This document shows positions 41,798-49,884 of a stretch of 64,000 bases of DNA, piece after piece. Positions within the stretch are counted from its first letter, which is position 1. Every line of letters begins with the position of its first letter. The notes below the pieces were generated by a model. That model was not told where the DNA came from. It ran no database searches and saw only the letters and a list, made by a program, of their open reading frames with translations. The position numbers were made by a program, and so were the translations under genes. This DNA comes from Ruegeria sp. R14_0 (GTDB lineage Bacteria; Pseudomonadota; Alphaproteobacteria; Rhodobacterales; Rhodobacteraceae), in assembly GCF_017743975.1 (NCBI RefSeq), contig NZ_JAGHRC010000001.1:558001-622000 (forward strand). The letters are read 5' to 3'.

Positions 41798-43168
41798 TTA
41801 CCCGCCTCTGTTGTTGGTGGTCGGAGCTTCGGCAACTTCCTGCATCAGCGACCGTACCACGACGTCCGAGCCAAAGCCGTATCGCGCCCATGCCAGACTG
41901 TCCAGCCTGACGGAACGTGCCTGTTTCGAACGTCCGGCCTGATTTAGCGCTTCGGATTTCAACAGCAACAGCGTCGCCAGTTGCGAGGCATTTTCGGCCC
42001 GTGTCATGACTGCGATTGCCCGGTCCAGTTCGGGTAGAATGTCAGGCCCTTTTCCCTGCGCCAGCGCAAAGGCTGCCGTTTGCGTCGTCACATAGGCCTG
42101 ATGGATATCCGTGCCCGGTGTTGCGCGCAGATATTGCATGGCGATCTGGTATTGCTGCAGTGCTTCTTGCGGGTCGTCGAACTGTGCCATGCGGCCAAGG
42201 ATATAGTGCGGGTAAGCGCGGCGGTGGTCTGTCCAGCCTTGTTCTTTCCCGATCTGCGCCGCCCGTTGCGCCGCTCTCTTTCGGGTGCGCGCGCTGGATC
42301 GTGAACCCAGTGATTTCTGGACCGCGTTGATCCATTCGCGCGGCGTGGCCGCGACCTCTTGCGCGGGCAGTGCATCACCGCGTGGGTTCAACCTGCTGAG
42401 GATGCCTGGCAAAACGGCCTGCACCTGTTCGCGGGTCATGCCGCTGCGCAGTTGCGGAGAATACGCCGTGCGCAGGATCAGCATGTCGAAGCCGGTCAGA
42501 ATGGTGTGGATATTGTCGTCATTGAAAACGGAGTCCGGCAGGCGGTACAGGTCGTTCAGCGGCCCCAGCGCTTGTGCCAGTTCCTCGTGCAGGCAGTCGC
42601 GCTTTTCCTGCGGGCTGGCATCATAGGGGATGAAAATTCCCAGACGTTCGCGACTGCGCAGCGCAGTCCAGCTGCTTTTGCGTTTGCGGCGATCCTTGCG
42701 GTATTCCTCAAAGCTCGAGGCGTTGGGCACCACGAAACAGGCCGCTTGCGGCAGAATGCGCTGGATCTGCTCCTGGCTGACGGCTTGGATCGTGATGTTG
42801 GCCTGTTGGTCTGCGGGGATCTGTTTGATGTCGATCCCGGCTTCGCGTTGCAGGCGACCCAAAAGGTGCGTCAGATCACGCTGCATCGACTGTGTCGGCG
42901 TTCCGGTCAGACGCACAGTGATTGGCGTTTCGAACCGTGTAAAGACGGGCAGGGTGGTCCCGCCCTCAAGCGCGAAGTGCAGCGAAATGAAATCCGCCGC
43001 GATGTTCTTGTTTGATCGGGCAGGAGCCACGGGGCGCGTGGCCGAGAACGACTTGGTCGGGGGCAACTGCGCCTCGATCGCTCGGACGCGGGTCTGCGGC
43101 TCGGGCGGTTGAACCGAGGTGCACCCGGCCACGGCCAAGCCAAACAGAAACGCGGTCCAGCGGATCAT
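41798..43168 (-). CDS. DUF2927 lipoprotein of the MoxR/VWA cluster
   Basis: The 456-residue protein begins with a lipoprotein signal peptide and the lipobox VAGC with C16, so it should be anchored in the periplasm. The central region (about 60-300) resembles DUF2927 (ILPQAACFVVPNASSF, and DCLHEELAQALGPLNDLYRLPDSVFND), which looks like a distant metallopeptidase fold with an HEELAQ helix in place of HExxH; only one of the histidines is present. The C-terminal part (about 310-440) has TPR-like helical repeats. The ATG overlaps the GNAT gene stop in ATGA. The role is unknown. Confidence 0.75.
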   Translation of the reverse strand: MIRWTAFLFGLAVAGCTSVQPPEPQTRVRAIEAQLPPTKSFSATRPVAPARSNKNIAADFISLHFALEGGTTLPVFTRFETPITVRLTGTPTQSMQRDLTHLLGRLQREAGIDIKQIPADQQANITIQAVSQEQIQRILPQAACFVVPNASSFEEYRKDRRKRKSSWTALRSRERLGIFIPYDASPQEKRDCLHEELAQALGPLNDLYRLPDSVFNDDNIHTILTGFDMLILRTAYSPQLRSGMTREQVQAVLPGILSRLNPRGDALPAQEVAATPREWINAVQKSLGSRSSARTRKRAAQRAAQIGKEQGWTDHRRAYPHYILGRMAQFDDPQEALQQYQIAMQYLRATPGTDIHQAYVTTQTAAFALAQGKGPDILPELDRAIAVMTRAENASQLATLLLLKSEALNQAGRSKQARSVRLDSLAWARYGFGSDVVVRSLMQEVAEAPTTNNRGG

Positions 43169-43614
43169 GGGCGCTGATACCGAATAAACGGTGTTTGCTT
43201 GCCTATGCGGTCATACAGCTTGCGCGCTGTGTGGTTGAAATCCTGCGTCAGCCAATAGACCGAGGGCGCACCCTGCCGGTCCCCCTCGTCATATACCGCC
43301 TGGATCAGGGCCCGGCCGACACCTGTGCCGCGGGCTTCGGGCCGGGCGTACAGGTCTTGCAGGTAGCAGACACTTTCCTCTTTCCAGGCATGACGATGAA
43401 ACAGATAGTGGGTCAGCCCCACCAACTGGCCATCCGCTTCGGCCACAAAACACGAGAAATCGTTGGGATCATCCCCCAGCAAACGCGCGAAGGTGTTGTC
43501 ATAGGTCTGATCTGGCACCGTGGTTTCGTAGAAGGCCAGATAATCGCACCACATCTCGGCCCATTGGGCGCGGTCTGAGGGCTGCAGTGCTCGGATCGTG
43601 AGGGTGTCAGGCAA
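43165..43614 (-). CDS. GNAT family N-acetyltransferase, TTG start
   Basis: This 149-residue acetyltransferase has the acetyl-CoA pyrophosphate loop RPEARGTGVGRALIQAVY (about 82-99) and the C-terminal SVYWLTQDFNHTARKLYDRIGK. The start TTG at 43614 is set by the strong site AAGGAG seven bases upstream; no ATG in the frame is well placed and longer readings have no support. The stop overlaps the lipoprotein gene start in ATGA. The substrate is unknown; an amine or protein residue is possible. Confidence 0.8.
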   Translation of the reverse strand: MPDTLTIRALQPSDRAQWAEMWCDYLAFYETTVPDQTYDNTFARLLGDDPNDFSCFVAEADGQLVGLTHYLFHRHAWKEESVCYLQDLYARPEARGTGVGRALIQAVYDEGDRQGAPSVYWLTQDFNHTARKLYDRIGKQTPFIRYQRP

Positions 43615-43729
43615 GCGGTGGCTCCTTAGTCGTCGGGTCGGAATGCCCGACAACGCCGGACCGCCCTGTCGCCAATGCTGACACCCGGCACCCCGCAAGG
43701 CAAGCAGGGATCAACGAGTGTTCAATTTC

Positions 43730-44575
43730 TCAGCGCTTGCTGCGTGCCATAAAGGCCAGTCGCTCGAACAGGTGAACGTCCTGTTCATTCTTCAACAGCG
43801 CGCCATGCAGTTTGGGCAGGGCGTTTGCCCCGTCGCGCTTAAGGTCTTCGGATGACAGGTCCTCGGCCAGCAACAGCTTGAGCCAGTCCAGCACTTCCGA
43901 GGTTGACGGCTTTTTCTTCAGCCCCTGCGTTTCTCGGATTTCGTAGAACTGGGTCAGAGCGGTGGTCAGCAGCGCGTCCTTGATGCCCGGATGATGTACC
44001 TCGACGATCCGGCGCATGGTCGTCTCGTCCGGAAAACGGATGTAGTGGAAGAAACAGCGACGCAGGAACGCATCGGGCAGTTCTTTTTCGTTGTTCGAGG
44101 TGATGATGACGATGGGCCGGTTCTTGGCCTTGATGGTCTCACCGGTTTCGTAGACGTGGAACTCCATCTTATCGAGCTCTTGCAACAGGTCGTTTGGAAA
44201 CTCGATATCCGCTTTGTCGATTTCATCGATCAACAGAACGACCTTTTCGTCGGCATCAAACGCCTGCCACAGCTTGCCCTTGCGGATATAATTCGACACG
44301 TCATGCACACGCTCATCGCCCAGTTGGCTGTCGCGCAGGCGGCTGACGGCGTCATATTCATACAGGCCCTGCTGTGCGCGGGTGGTGGATTTCACGTTCC
44401 ACTCGATCATTTTCAGCCCAAGCGCGCCGGCAACCTGTTTGGCCAGCTCGGTCTTGCCGGTGCCCGGTTCGCCCTTGACCAAAAGCGGCCGTTCCAGCGT
44501 TACGGCAGCGTTTACAGCAATGGTCAGGTCGTCGGTTGCAACATACTCGGCTGTACCTTGGAAACGTGCGGTCAT
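43730..44575 (-). CDS. MoxR family AAA+ ATPase
   Basis: This 281-residue AAA+ protein has Walker A GEPGTGKTELA (K41), Walker B VVLLIDEIDKAD, sensor 1 IVIITSNNEKELPDAFLRRC with the arginine finger region RRCFF, and a C-terminal lid. MoxR ATPases pair with VWA proteins to load metal cofactors or assemble complexes; the VWA gene 40436-41620 is the expected partner, separated by three genes. It is the first gene of the cluster; 115 bases lie between its stop and the GNAT start, with a small stem-loop at 43632-43651. Confidence 0.9.
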   Translation of the reverse strand: MTARFQGTAEYVATDDLTIAVNAAVTLERPLLVKGEPGTGKTELAKQVAGALGLKMIEWNVKSTTRAQQGLYEYDAVSRLRDSQLGDERVHDVSNYIRKGKLWQAFDADEKVVLLIDEIDKADIEFPNDLLQELDKMEFHVYETGETIKAKNRPIVIITSNNEKELPDAFLRRCFFHYIRFPDETTMRRIVEVHHPGIKDALLTTALTQFYEIRETQGLKKKPSTSEVLDWLKLLLAEDLSSEDLKRDGANALPKLHGALLKNEQDVHLFERLAFMARSKR

Positions 44576-44948
44576 GGGCCCCTCATTTTGAAATCGCGCG
44601 GCATCTGTTCTTGGGGTTATAGCGGGGCGAAAAATTTGACAAGGCGGGTCGCTGCGTCGTGGCGGGTGAAATTGATCAGTGAGTCCAGGGCCTTTGGTTG
44701 ATTCGGGCGCATGAATCGGGTCCCTCCCATTTGTGATCGCCGCAAAAATGCCTGCTAAAATCCACAGAAAAACAAGGTTTTCTTGTTATTAGTCTCATAT
44801 TTAGACAATTCACAGTGACGCCGCGTGGGACGACGTTTGCATAGTGACATTCCTTGCGTCGTCGGATAAACGCAGCGCAGAAGGGGATTGCCGCATGTCA
44901 GGTGAAGGTAAGGTGACCGGCGTTGCAGGCCACACCGAGGGAGCAAAA
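44576..44948. other. Intergenic region upstream of dksA
   Basis: This 373-base stretch lies between the divergent moxR and dksA genes. It is less GC-rich than its surroundings (for example 44740-44820). I find no gene, no clear -35/-10 pair and no repeat copy. An upstream in-frame start for dksA at 44844 lacks a ribosome site and is less likely than 44949. Confidence 0.5.
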
Positions 44949-45371
44949 ATGAAGCAGGAAGTATTTCTGCCCGAGGATTATCGTCCAGCCGAAGACGAAC
45001 CATTTATGAACGACAAGCAGCTGGAGTATTTTCGTCGCAAGCTGCTGGACTGGAAGAATGAACTTTTGGCAGGCAGCCGCGATACGATCGAAGGGCTGCA
45101 AGACAACACCCGTAACATTCCGGACGTCGCAGACCGCGCGAGCGAGGAAACAGATCGCGCGCTGGAACTGCGGACCCGCGACCGCCAGCGCAAGCTGGTC
45201 GCCAAGATCGACTCGGCCCTGCGCCGGATCGACGAGGGCGAATACGGCTACTGCGAGATGACGGGCGACCCCATCTCGCTGAAACGTCTGGATGCGCGGC
45301 CAATCGCGACCATGACGCTGGAGGCGCAAGAGCGTCACGAGCGCCGCGAGAAGGTCCACCGCGACGATTGA
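44949..45371 (+). CDS. dksA: RNA polymerase-binding transcription factor DksA, zinc-free type
   Basis: DksA acts in the secondary channel of RNA polymerase with ppGpp in the stringent response. This 140-residue form has the coiled coil (about 25-95) with the tip acidic residues D59 and D62 and A64 (PDVADRAS) that are essential in E. coli. The zinc finger is lost: the four cysteine positions of the E. coli protein correspond to C102, T105, T123 and A126 here. A zinc-free DksA of this kind is known in Rhodobacter sphaeroides. GGGAG lies six bases before the ATG at 44949. A terminator follows the stop. Confidence 0.9.
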   Translation: MKQEVFLPEDYRPAEDEPFMNDKQLEYFRRKLLDWKNELLAGSRDTIEGLQDNTRNIPDVADRASEETDRALELRTRDRQRKLVAKIDSALRRIDEGEYGYCEMTGDPISLKRLDARPIATMTLEAQERHERREKVHRDD

Positions 45372-45395
45372 TCGCTGAGAAAACAAGATTTCTTA

Positions 45396-45426
45396 AACGC
45401 CGGGGCCTTTCGCTCCGGCGTTTTTG
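45396..45426 (+). terminator. Intrinsic terminator of dksA
   Basis: AACGCCGG pairs with CCGGCGTT around an eleven-base spacer, followed by TTTT. It starts 25 bases after the dksA stop. Confidence 0.85.
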
Positions 45427-45441
45427 CGTTAAGCCGGTGGC

Positions 45442-46593
45442 ATGAAGATCAACGGTCTGAAATTCGGCGTCATCGGTGGCGGCATAGGCGGTATTGCCGC
45501 AGCTCTGGCGCTGCAACAGCGCGGTGGCCAGGTCACGGTTTTCGAACAGGCCGCAGAGCTCACCGAGGTCGGCGCTGGCCTGCAGATCAGTGAAAACGGG
45601 ATGGTGGTTCTGCGCGCCCTCAATGTTGTGGGCGATACACCCGAGGCAGGGTTGCGCTCTTACGGAACAGTATTGCGCGACTATCGGGCAGGGCGGTCTG
45701 TGACTGAGATACCGGCACCGCTTGCCGGACCGACCTACTACTACCACCGTGCTGATCTGTTGGGATTGCTGCACAAAGCAGCGCAGCGGGCAGGTATCGT
45801 GTTTCGATTGGGTGTACGGGTCGCAGAAGTGCTCAAACAGCCCTCAGAGGTCCAGATCACACTGGAAGATGGCACCAGCCTGAGCGTTGATTGCGCAATT
45901 GCTGCCGATGGTGGGCAAAGCACGGTTCGTGCGGATATGAATGGCCCAGAGGTGGCGCAGTTCACGCATCAGGTGGCTTGGCGGGCGACAATCCCCTGGA
46001 ACCGTCAGGATCAAAAACCATGTGCGGCTCTGACAATGGGACCGGGGCGGCATGTGGTCACTTACCCGCTGCGTGACCACACATTGATGAACATTGTTGC
46101 AATTGAAGAGCGGTCCGACTGGCAAGAGGAAGGCTGGCGCCTGCGCGGCGACCCTGAGGAGTTGCGGGCAAGGTTCGCCGATTTTGGTGGCCTCGTCGGG
46201 GAAATCCTGGGGCAGATCCAAGAGCCCCATATCTGGGCGTTGTTCCTGCGACCCGTAGCCGAGCACTGGCAGAACGGCCGTATTGCCTTGTTGGGCGATG
46301 CGGCTCATCCAACCCTGCCTTTCATGGCGCAAGGAGCCTGCCTGGCGCTTGAGGATGCCTGGGTATTGGCCCGATCATTTGATGAGCAATCTGGAGTAAG
46401 CCAAGCGTTGTCTGCCTATGAAACCGCGCGTCATCGCAGGGCGCAGCGCGTGGTTGCCGCGGCGGGGTCCAATGCGCGAAATTTCCACTTGCGAGGCCCG
46501 ATGCGGCTGGCCGCACAGGCCGCCCTTATGGCGATAGGTCCGCGATTGTCCCGCAAGTACGACTGGATTTACAACTACGACGCGACGGCCTGA
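45442..46593 (+). CDS. FAD-dependent monooxygenase (PHBH/salicylate hydroxylase-like)
   Basis: This 383-residue flavoprotein has the FAD-binding GxGxxG motif (IGGGIGGIAAALALQQRGG, about 11-29), a DG motif (AIAADGGQSTVR, near 152) and the GD motif (GRIALLGDAAHPTLPFMAQGA, near 280), which classify it with class A aromatic hydroxylases such as 3-hydroxybenzoate 6-hydroxylase and salicylate hydroxylase. The substrate is not deducible and no aromatic degradation genes are near. GCCGGTGG precedes the ATG. The stop is four bases from the convergent xth stop. Confidence 0.85.
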   Translation: MKINGLKFGVIGGGIGGIAAALALQQRGGQVTVFEQAAELTEVGAGLQISENGMVVLRALNVVGDTPEAGLRSYGTVLRDYRAGRSVTEIPAPLAGPTYYYHRADLLGLLHKAAQRAGIVFRLGVRVAEVLKQPSEVQITLEDGTSLSVDCAIAADGGQSTVRADMNGPEVAQFTHQVAWRATIPWNRQDQKPCAALTMGPGRHVVTYPLRDHTLMNIVAIEERSDWQEEGWRLRGDPEELRARFADFGGLVGEILGQIQEPHIWALFLRPVAEHWQNGRIALLGDAAHPTLPFMAQGACLALEDAWVLARSFDEQSGVSQALSAYETARHRRAQRVVAAAGSNARNFHLRGPMRLAAQAALMAIGPRLSRKYDWIYNYDATA

Positions 46594-46597
46594 TCTT

Positions 46598-47377
46598 TCA
46601 CAGATCCAGATCGACCCAGACCGGCACATGGTCCGAGGGCTTTTCATGCCCACGAATCTCGGCATCGATGCGGCAATCGCGCAAAAGATCGGCAGCCTGC
46701 GGTGTCAGAAGGAAATGGTCGATGCGAATGCCGTCATTTTTGTTCCAAGCCCCAGCCTGATAATCCCAAAATGAATAGTGCTCGGGGCCTTGGGTGACGG
46801 CCCGAAACGCTTCGGTGAAACCAAGGTTCAGGATTTTGCGGAACGCGGCCCGGCTTTCGGGGCGAAACAGGGCGTCCTCGCGCCACGCATCCGGGCGCTT
46901 GGCGTCTTCGGCTTGCGGGATGATGTTGTAATCCCCCGCCATAAGCGCGGGTTCTTCACTGGCCAGCAAGTCGCGCGCTCGATCGTATAGACGCTCCATC
47001 CAGGCCAGTTTGTAATCGTATTTCGGGCCGGGCACGGGATTGCCGTTGGGAAGGTACAAGCCGCAAATGCGAAGCGCCCGTTTGCCGATCACGGTGGCCT
47101 CGATCCAGCGCGCCTGCTCGTCCTCGTCGTCACCAGGCAGCCCGCGGGACACGTCCTCCAAAGGAAACTTGGACAGTATTGCAACGCCGTTAAAACTTTT
47201 CTGACCATGTGTTTCAACGTTGTAGCCTCGGTCTTCAAACAGTTCGCGCGGGAAGTTTTCGTCGATCGATTTGATCTCTTGCAGCAGCACGACGTCCGGC
47301 TGGGCGTCGTCCAGCCATCGCGGTAGAGCCTCGGCCCGGGCTTTGATACCATTGATGTTGAACGTGGCGATTTTCAT
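46598..47377 (-). CDS. xth: Exodeoxyribonuclease III (AP endonuclease family)
   Basis: This 259-residue Mg2+-dependent enzyme repairs abasic sites. The family motifs are MKIATFNINGIKAR, LLQEIK, GLYLPNG, GDYNIIPQ, IRIDHFLLT and SDHVPVWV, which give the catalytic Glu, Tyr, Asp, Asn, Asp and His. The ATG at 47377 begins the conserved N-terminus and has GGAGG nine bases upstream. The upstream region to erpA holds two facing repeat copies. It is convergent with the monooxygenase. Confidence 0.93.
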   Translation of the reverse strand: MKIATFNINGIKARAEALPRWLDDAQPDVVLLQEIKSIDENFPRELFEDRGYNVETHGQKSFNGVAILSKFPLEDVSRGLPGDDEDEQARWIEATVIGKRALRICGLYLPNGNPVPGPKYDYKLAWMERLYDRARDLLASEEPALMAGDYNIIPQAEDAKRPDAWREDALFRPESRAAFRKILNLGFTEAFRAVTQGPEHYSFWDYQAGAWNKNDGIRIDHFLLTPQAADLLRDCRIDAEIRGHEKPSDHVPVWVDLDL

Positions 47378-47449
47378 GCGCGATCCTCCGAAACCTTGTT
47401 GCAACCTATCGCGCAGATCCAGCCCAGCAGCAAGGCGGATAGCCGGGTT

Positions 47450-47494
47450 GCGAGGCTCTGCCTCGCGCTCCGGGATATTTTTGGCCAGATGAAG
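47450..47494 (+). repeat. 3'-end-type repeat element without its own gene
   Basis: A perfect hairpin GCGAGGC-tct-GCCTCGC (47450-47466), identical to the one at 1450-1466, is followed by the core GGGATATTTTT and GGCCAGATGAAG (47472-47494), in plus orientation. Unlike the other copies there is no plus-strand gene before it: the nearest upstream gene is xth, on the minus strand. It could be a relic of a lost gene or a moved copy. Confidence 0.72.
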
Positions 47495-47605
47495 AAATGG
47501 ATCGTTAACCAATCGCAGCGAAAACAGTTGAGCGGTACAGGCGGGGACGCCGATGACCGCGCCAGGTGAAGCTCTTCGGCGTCACGGTCGGAGAGCGGAT
47601 CCCTG

Positions 47606-47651
47606 CTTCATCTGGCTGAAAATATCCTGGGGGTGTGGGGGCAAAGCCCCC
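47606..47651 (-). repeat. 3'-end repeat element after erpA
   Basis: Read on the minus strand, seven bases after the erpA stop is GGGGGC-ttt-GCCCCC (47651-47637), then the core CCAGGATATTTTCAG and CCAGATGAAG (47630-47606). It faces the orphan copy at 47450-47494; the 111 bases between the two cores hold no gene. Confidence 0.74.
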
Positions 47652-47658
47652 GCCGGCG

Positions 47659-47982
47659 CTACATCGAAAACGAGGTACCGCATCCGCAAGAGGAGGTGGC
47701 GTTGGGGTTATCGATCACAAACCGCGCACCGATCAGTTCTTGCGTGAAATCGATCACGGCGTTTTCAAGAAACGGCAGGGACACCGAGTCTACGATGACT
47801 TTTTGGCCTTTGCCTTCCAGCACAAGGTCATCTTCTTTTGGCTCGTCCAGCGCGATTTCGTATTGAAAACCGGAACATCCGCCGCCTTCTACGGCGACGC
47901 GTAGGGCTTGACCCTGCTTCGCCGCGCCGATCTCGGCCAGACGTTCAAAGGCGCGTTCTGTGACTGTCGGAGGCAGATTCAT
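47659..47982 (-). CDS. erpA: Iron-sulphur cluster carrier, A-type (ErpA/IscA family)
   Basis: A-type carriers hand [4Fe-4S] or [2Fe-2S] clusters to target proteins. The 107-residue protein has the three conserved cysteines in GGGCSGFQY and SCGCGTSF, and the usual length. The ATG at 47982 has GGAG six bases upstream. Its start codon overlaps a possible divergent start of dgt. Target proteins could include IspG in this window, but that is general knowledge of the family. The name ErpA is a guess among A-type paralogues. Confidence 0.9.
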   Translation of the reverse strand: MNLPPTVTERAFERLAEIGAAKQGQALRVAVEGGGCSGFQYEIALDEPKEDDLVLEGKGQKVIVDSVSLPFLENAVIDFTQELIGARFVIDNPNATSSCGCGTSFSM

Positions 47983-48058
47983 GCCGGACTCCAAAGGTTT
48001 ATTTCCCAAGCAGGCTACAATATATGAAACCTTAGGACAGGCGACAAGGACAAGGCCT

Positions 48059-49201
48059 TTGGAAAGAGCGGGTTTTGCCTCGGATCCCAATCGCGCGAGA
48101 GGGCGGTTGGTGCCAGAGGAGGAGAGCAGTTTCAGGTCATGCTTTCAGCGTGATCGGGACAGGATCATTCATGCCAGCGCCTTTCGGCGGCTCAAACACA
48201 AGACGCAGGTTTTTGTTGAACATGAGGGCGACAGTTACCGAACGCGTCTGACGCATTCTATCGAAGTGGCACAGGTTGCCCGCACAATTGCGGGGGCATT
48301 GGGCTTGAACCCGGAACTGACCGAGGCTGTCGCCTTGGCCCATGATCTGGGACACACCCCGTTCGGACATACGGGCGAAGACGCGTTGCACGCGCTGATG
48401 CAGCCTTATGGAGGATTTGACCATAACGCGCAGGCCATTCGCATCGTGACCAGGCTGGAGCGCCACTATGCCGAATTCGATGGTTGCAATTTGACTTGGG
48501 AATGCCTGGAAGGGATCGCCAAGCATAATGGCCCCGTCGTGGGGGATTTGCCTTGGGCCTTGGCCGAATGCAATGAGGGTTTCGATCTGGAACTGGACAC
48601 GCACGCCAGTGCCGAAGCGCAGGTTGCCGCGCTGTCTGATGACATTGCCTACAACAATCACGATCTGTTGGATGGGCTGCGGGCGGGGCTGTTTTCTGAT
48701 GATGAAATCCGGCAATTGCCGATTGTTGGCGACTGCTACGCCGATGTGGACCGTAGGTATCCTGGGCTGGACCCGTATCGCCGCCGGCATGAGGCATTGC
48801 GGCGGGTCTTTGGCGTCATGGTGTCTGACGTAATCGACACTTCGCGCGATTTGATCGCTAATTCGGGTGCGCAAAGCGTCGAGAATATTCGCAATCTGGG
48901 CTATCCGGTGGTTCAGTTCTCGAACGCCTTATGGGCGCAACTCAAAGAAATTCGCGCTTTTCTGTTTAACCGGATGTACCGAGCACCCAGTGTTATGGAA
49001 GTACGTGCAACGGTCAGTACGGTCGTTGAAGAGTTGTTTCCGATCTATCTGAACGATCCCAAACAAATGCCGGCCCGTTGGCACAGAGACATCGAAGCGG
49101 CACGGGACGAGACCGCACTGGCTCGGATCGTGTCGGACTATATCGCGGGTATGACGGATCGGTTCGCCCTGCAGGATCATGCAAGGCTCACCGGTGCCTG
49201 A
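48059..49201 (+). CDS. dgt: Deoxyguanosinetriphosphate triphosphohydrolase-like HD-domain protein
   Basis: This dNTP triphosphohydrolase has 380 residues from TTG 48059. The HD motif metal ligands are visible in RLTHSIEVAQVART and AHDLGHTPFGHTGE, with a later Asp in LSDDIAYNNHDLLDGLR. The family begins with a short tail before RGRLVPEEESSFRSCFQRDRD, so the TTG, which has AAGGA eight bases upstream, gives a normal N-terminus. An alternative ATG at 47981 has an excellent GGAGG seven bases upstream and would add 26 residues, but lies across the erpA start codon. The choice is uncertain. The reaction is dNTP to deoxynucleoside and triphosphate. Confidence 0.85.
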   Translation: MERAGFASDPNRARGRLVPEEESSFRSCFQRDRDRIIHASAFRRLKHKTQVFVEHEGDSYRTRLTHSIEVAQVARTIAGALGLNPELTEAVALAHDLGHTPFGHTGEDALHALMQPYGGFDHNAQAIRIVTRLERHYAEFDGCNLTWECLEGIAKHNGPVVGDLPWALAECNEGFDLELDTHASAEAQVAALSDDIAYNNHDLLDGLRAGLFSDDEIRQLPIVGDCYADVDRRYPGLDPYRRRHEALRRVFGVMVSDVIDTSRDLIANSGAQSVENIRNLGYPVVQFSNALWAQLKEIRAFLFNRMYRAPSVMEVRATVSTVVEELFPIYLNDPKQMPARWHRDIEAARDETALARIVSDYIAGMTDRFALQDHARLTGA

Positions 49202-49753
49202 TTACTCGATCCCGATATAGGCCAGTGCCCAGACCTGCTGCCCGGCCTGTTCCGAGGCCAGGTCTTCGTCATCGGTCGGCGGGAAAACAATCATGGTCGG
49301 ACCATAGCCACCTATGCCCATCGGTGCGCCATCGGCATGGGTTGCGACGATGGGTTGATGGGCGGCGATGCTGTCCCACGCGATTTCGGACTGATAACCA
49401 TCCATCGCCATCGGTTTTGCGGTTTTCCCCTCGGCTCCGGCCATGATCATAAGATCCGACAGGCGCGGCCCTGAAAAGGCGATGTCGCGTTGGTTGTCCT
49501 CGGGGCCGTAGGGAATGGTGATCTCAACCTGCTCTAGCCCGTCCAGCAGGGCGGCGTCGAAACCGGCGGCCCCGCTATGCTGAACCTCAAGGAACCCAAG
49601 CATGCCGCCGTCGTTCTCGCCGCGGGCGGGCAGGTTGGTTTCCGTGACTGCCCCACCTAGGGTCAAAAGCACATGGCCTTGGGGGGCGGGCATGTCAGCC
49701 CACAGTGGTATGGCCGAGGTCAGAACAAAGGCAAAGGTCAGGGCAAGGCGCAT
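49202..49753 (-). CDS. Secreted SUOX-fold-like protein without molybdenum ligand
   Basis: This 183-residue protein has a signal peptide (residues 1-19, ending LWA). The rest resembles the molybdopterin-oxidoreductase (SUOX) fold: FSGPRLSDLMIMAGAEGK, MAMDGYQSEI, and IGGYGPTMIVFPPTDDEDLASEQAGQQVWALAYIGIE, which recall the PLRDLL, YAVEIP and KGPLWIVYP segments of that fold. The molybdenum-ligand cysteine of the enzymes is absent; there is no cysteine at all in the mature protein. It is therefore likely a cofactor-free relative. The stop lies directly beside the convergent dgt stop. Function unknown. Confidence 0.65.
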   Translation of the reverse strand: MRLALTFAFVLTSAIPLWADMPAPQGHVLLTLGGAVTETNLPARGENDGGMLGFLEVQHSGAAGFDAALLDGLEQVEITIPYGPEDNQRDIAFSGPRLSDLMIMAGAEGKTAKPMAMDGYQSEIAWDSIAAHQPIVATHADGAPMGIGGYGPTMIVFPPTDDEDLASEQAGQQVWALAYIGIE

Positions 49754-49884
49754 AGGGGTCTCTCCGGTTGGAATTTAGCCCGAGCTTAGCCGGGTTTATT
49801 GCTAATCCAAGCCTAAACTGATGGCTTCCATTGACCTTGCCGCCTTGCGTGTTAAACCGCCGGGCAAGCAAAAGGACATTCGAA

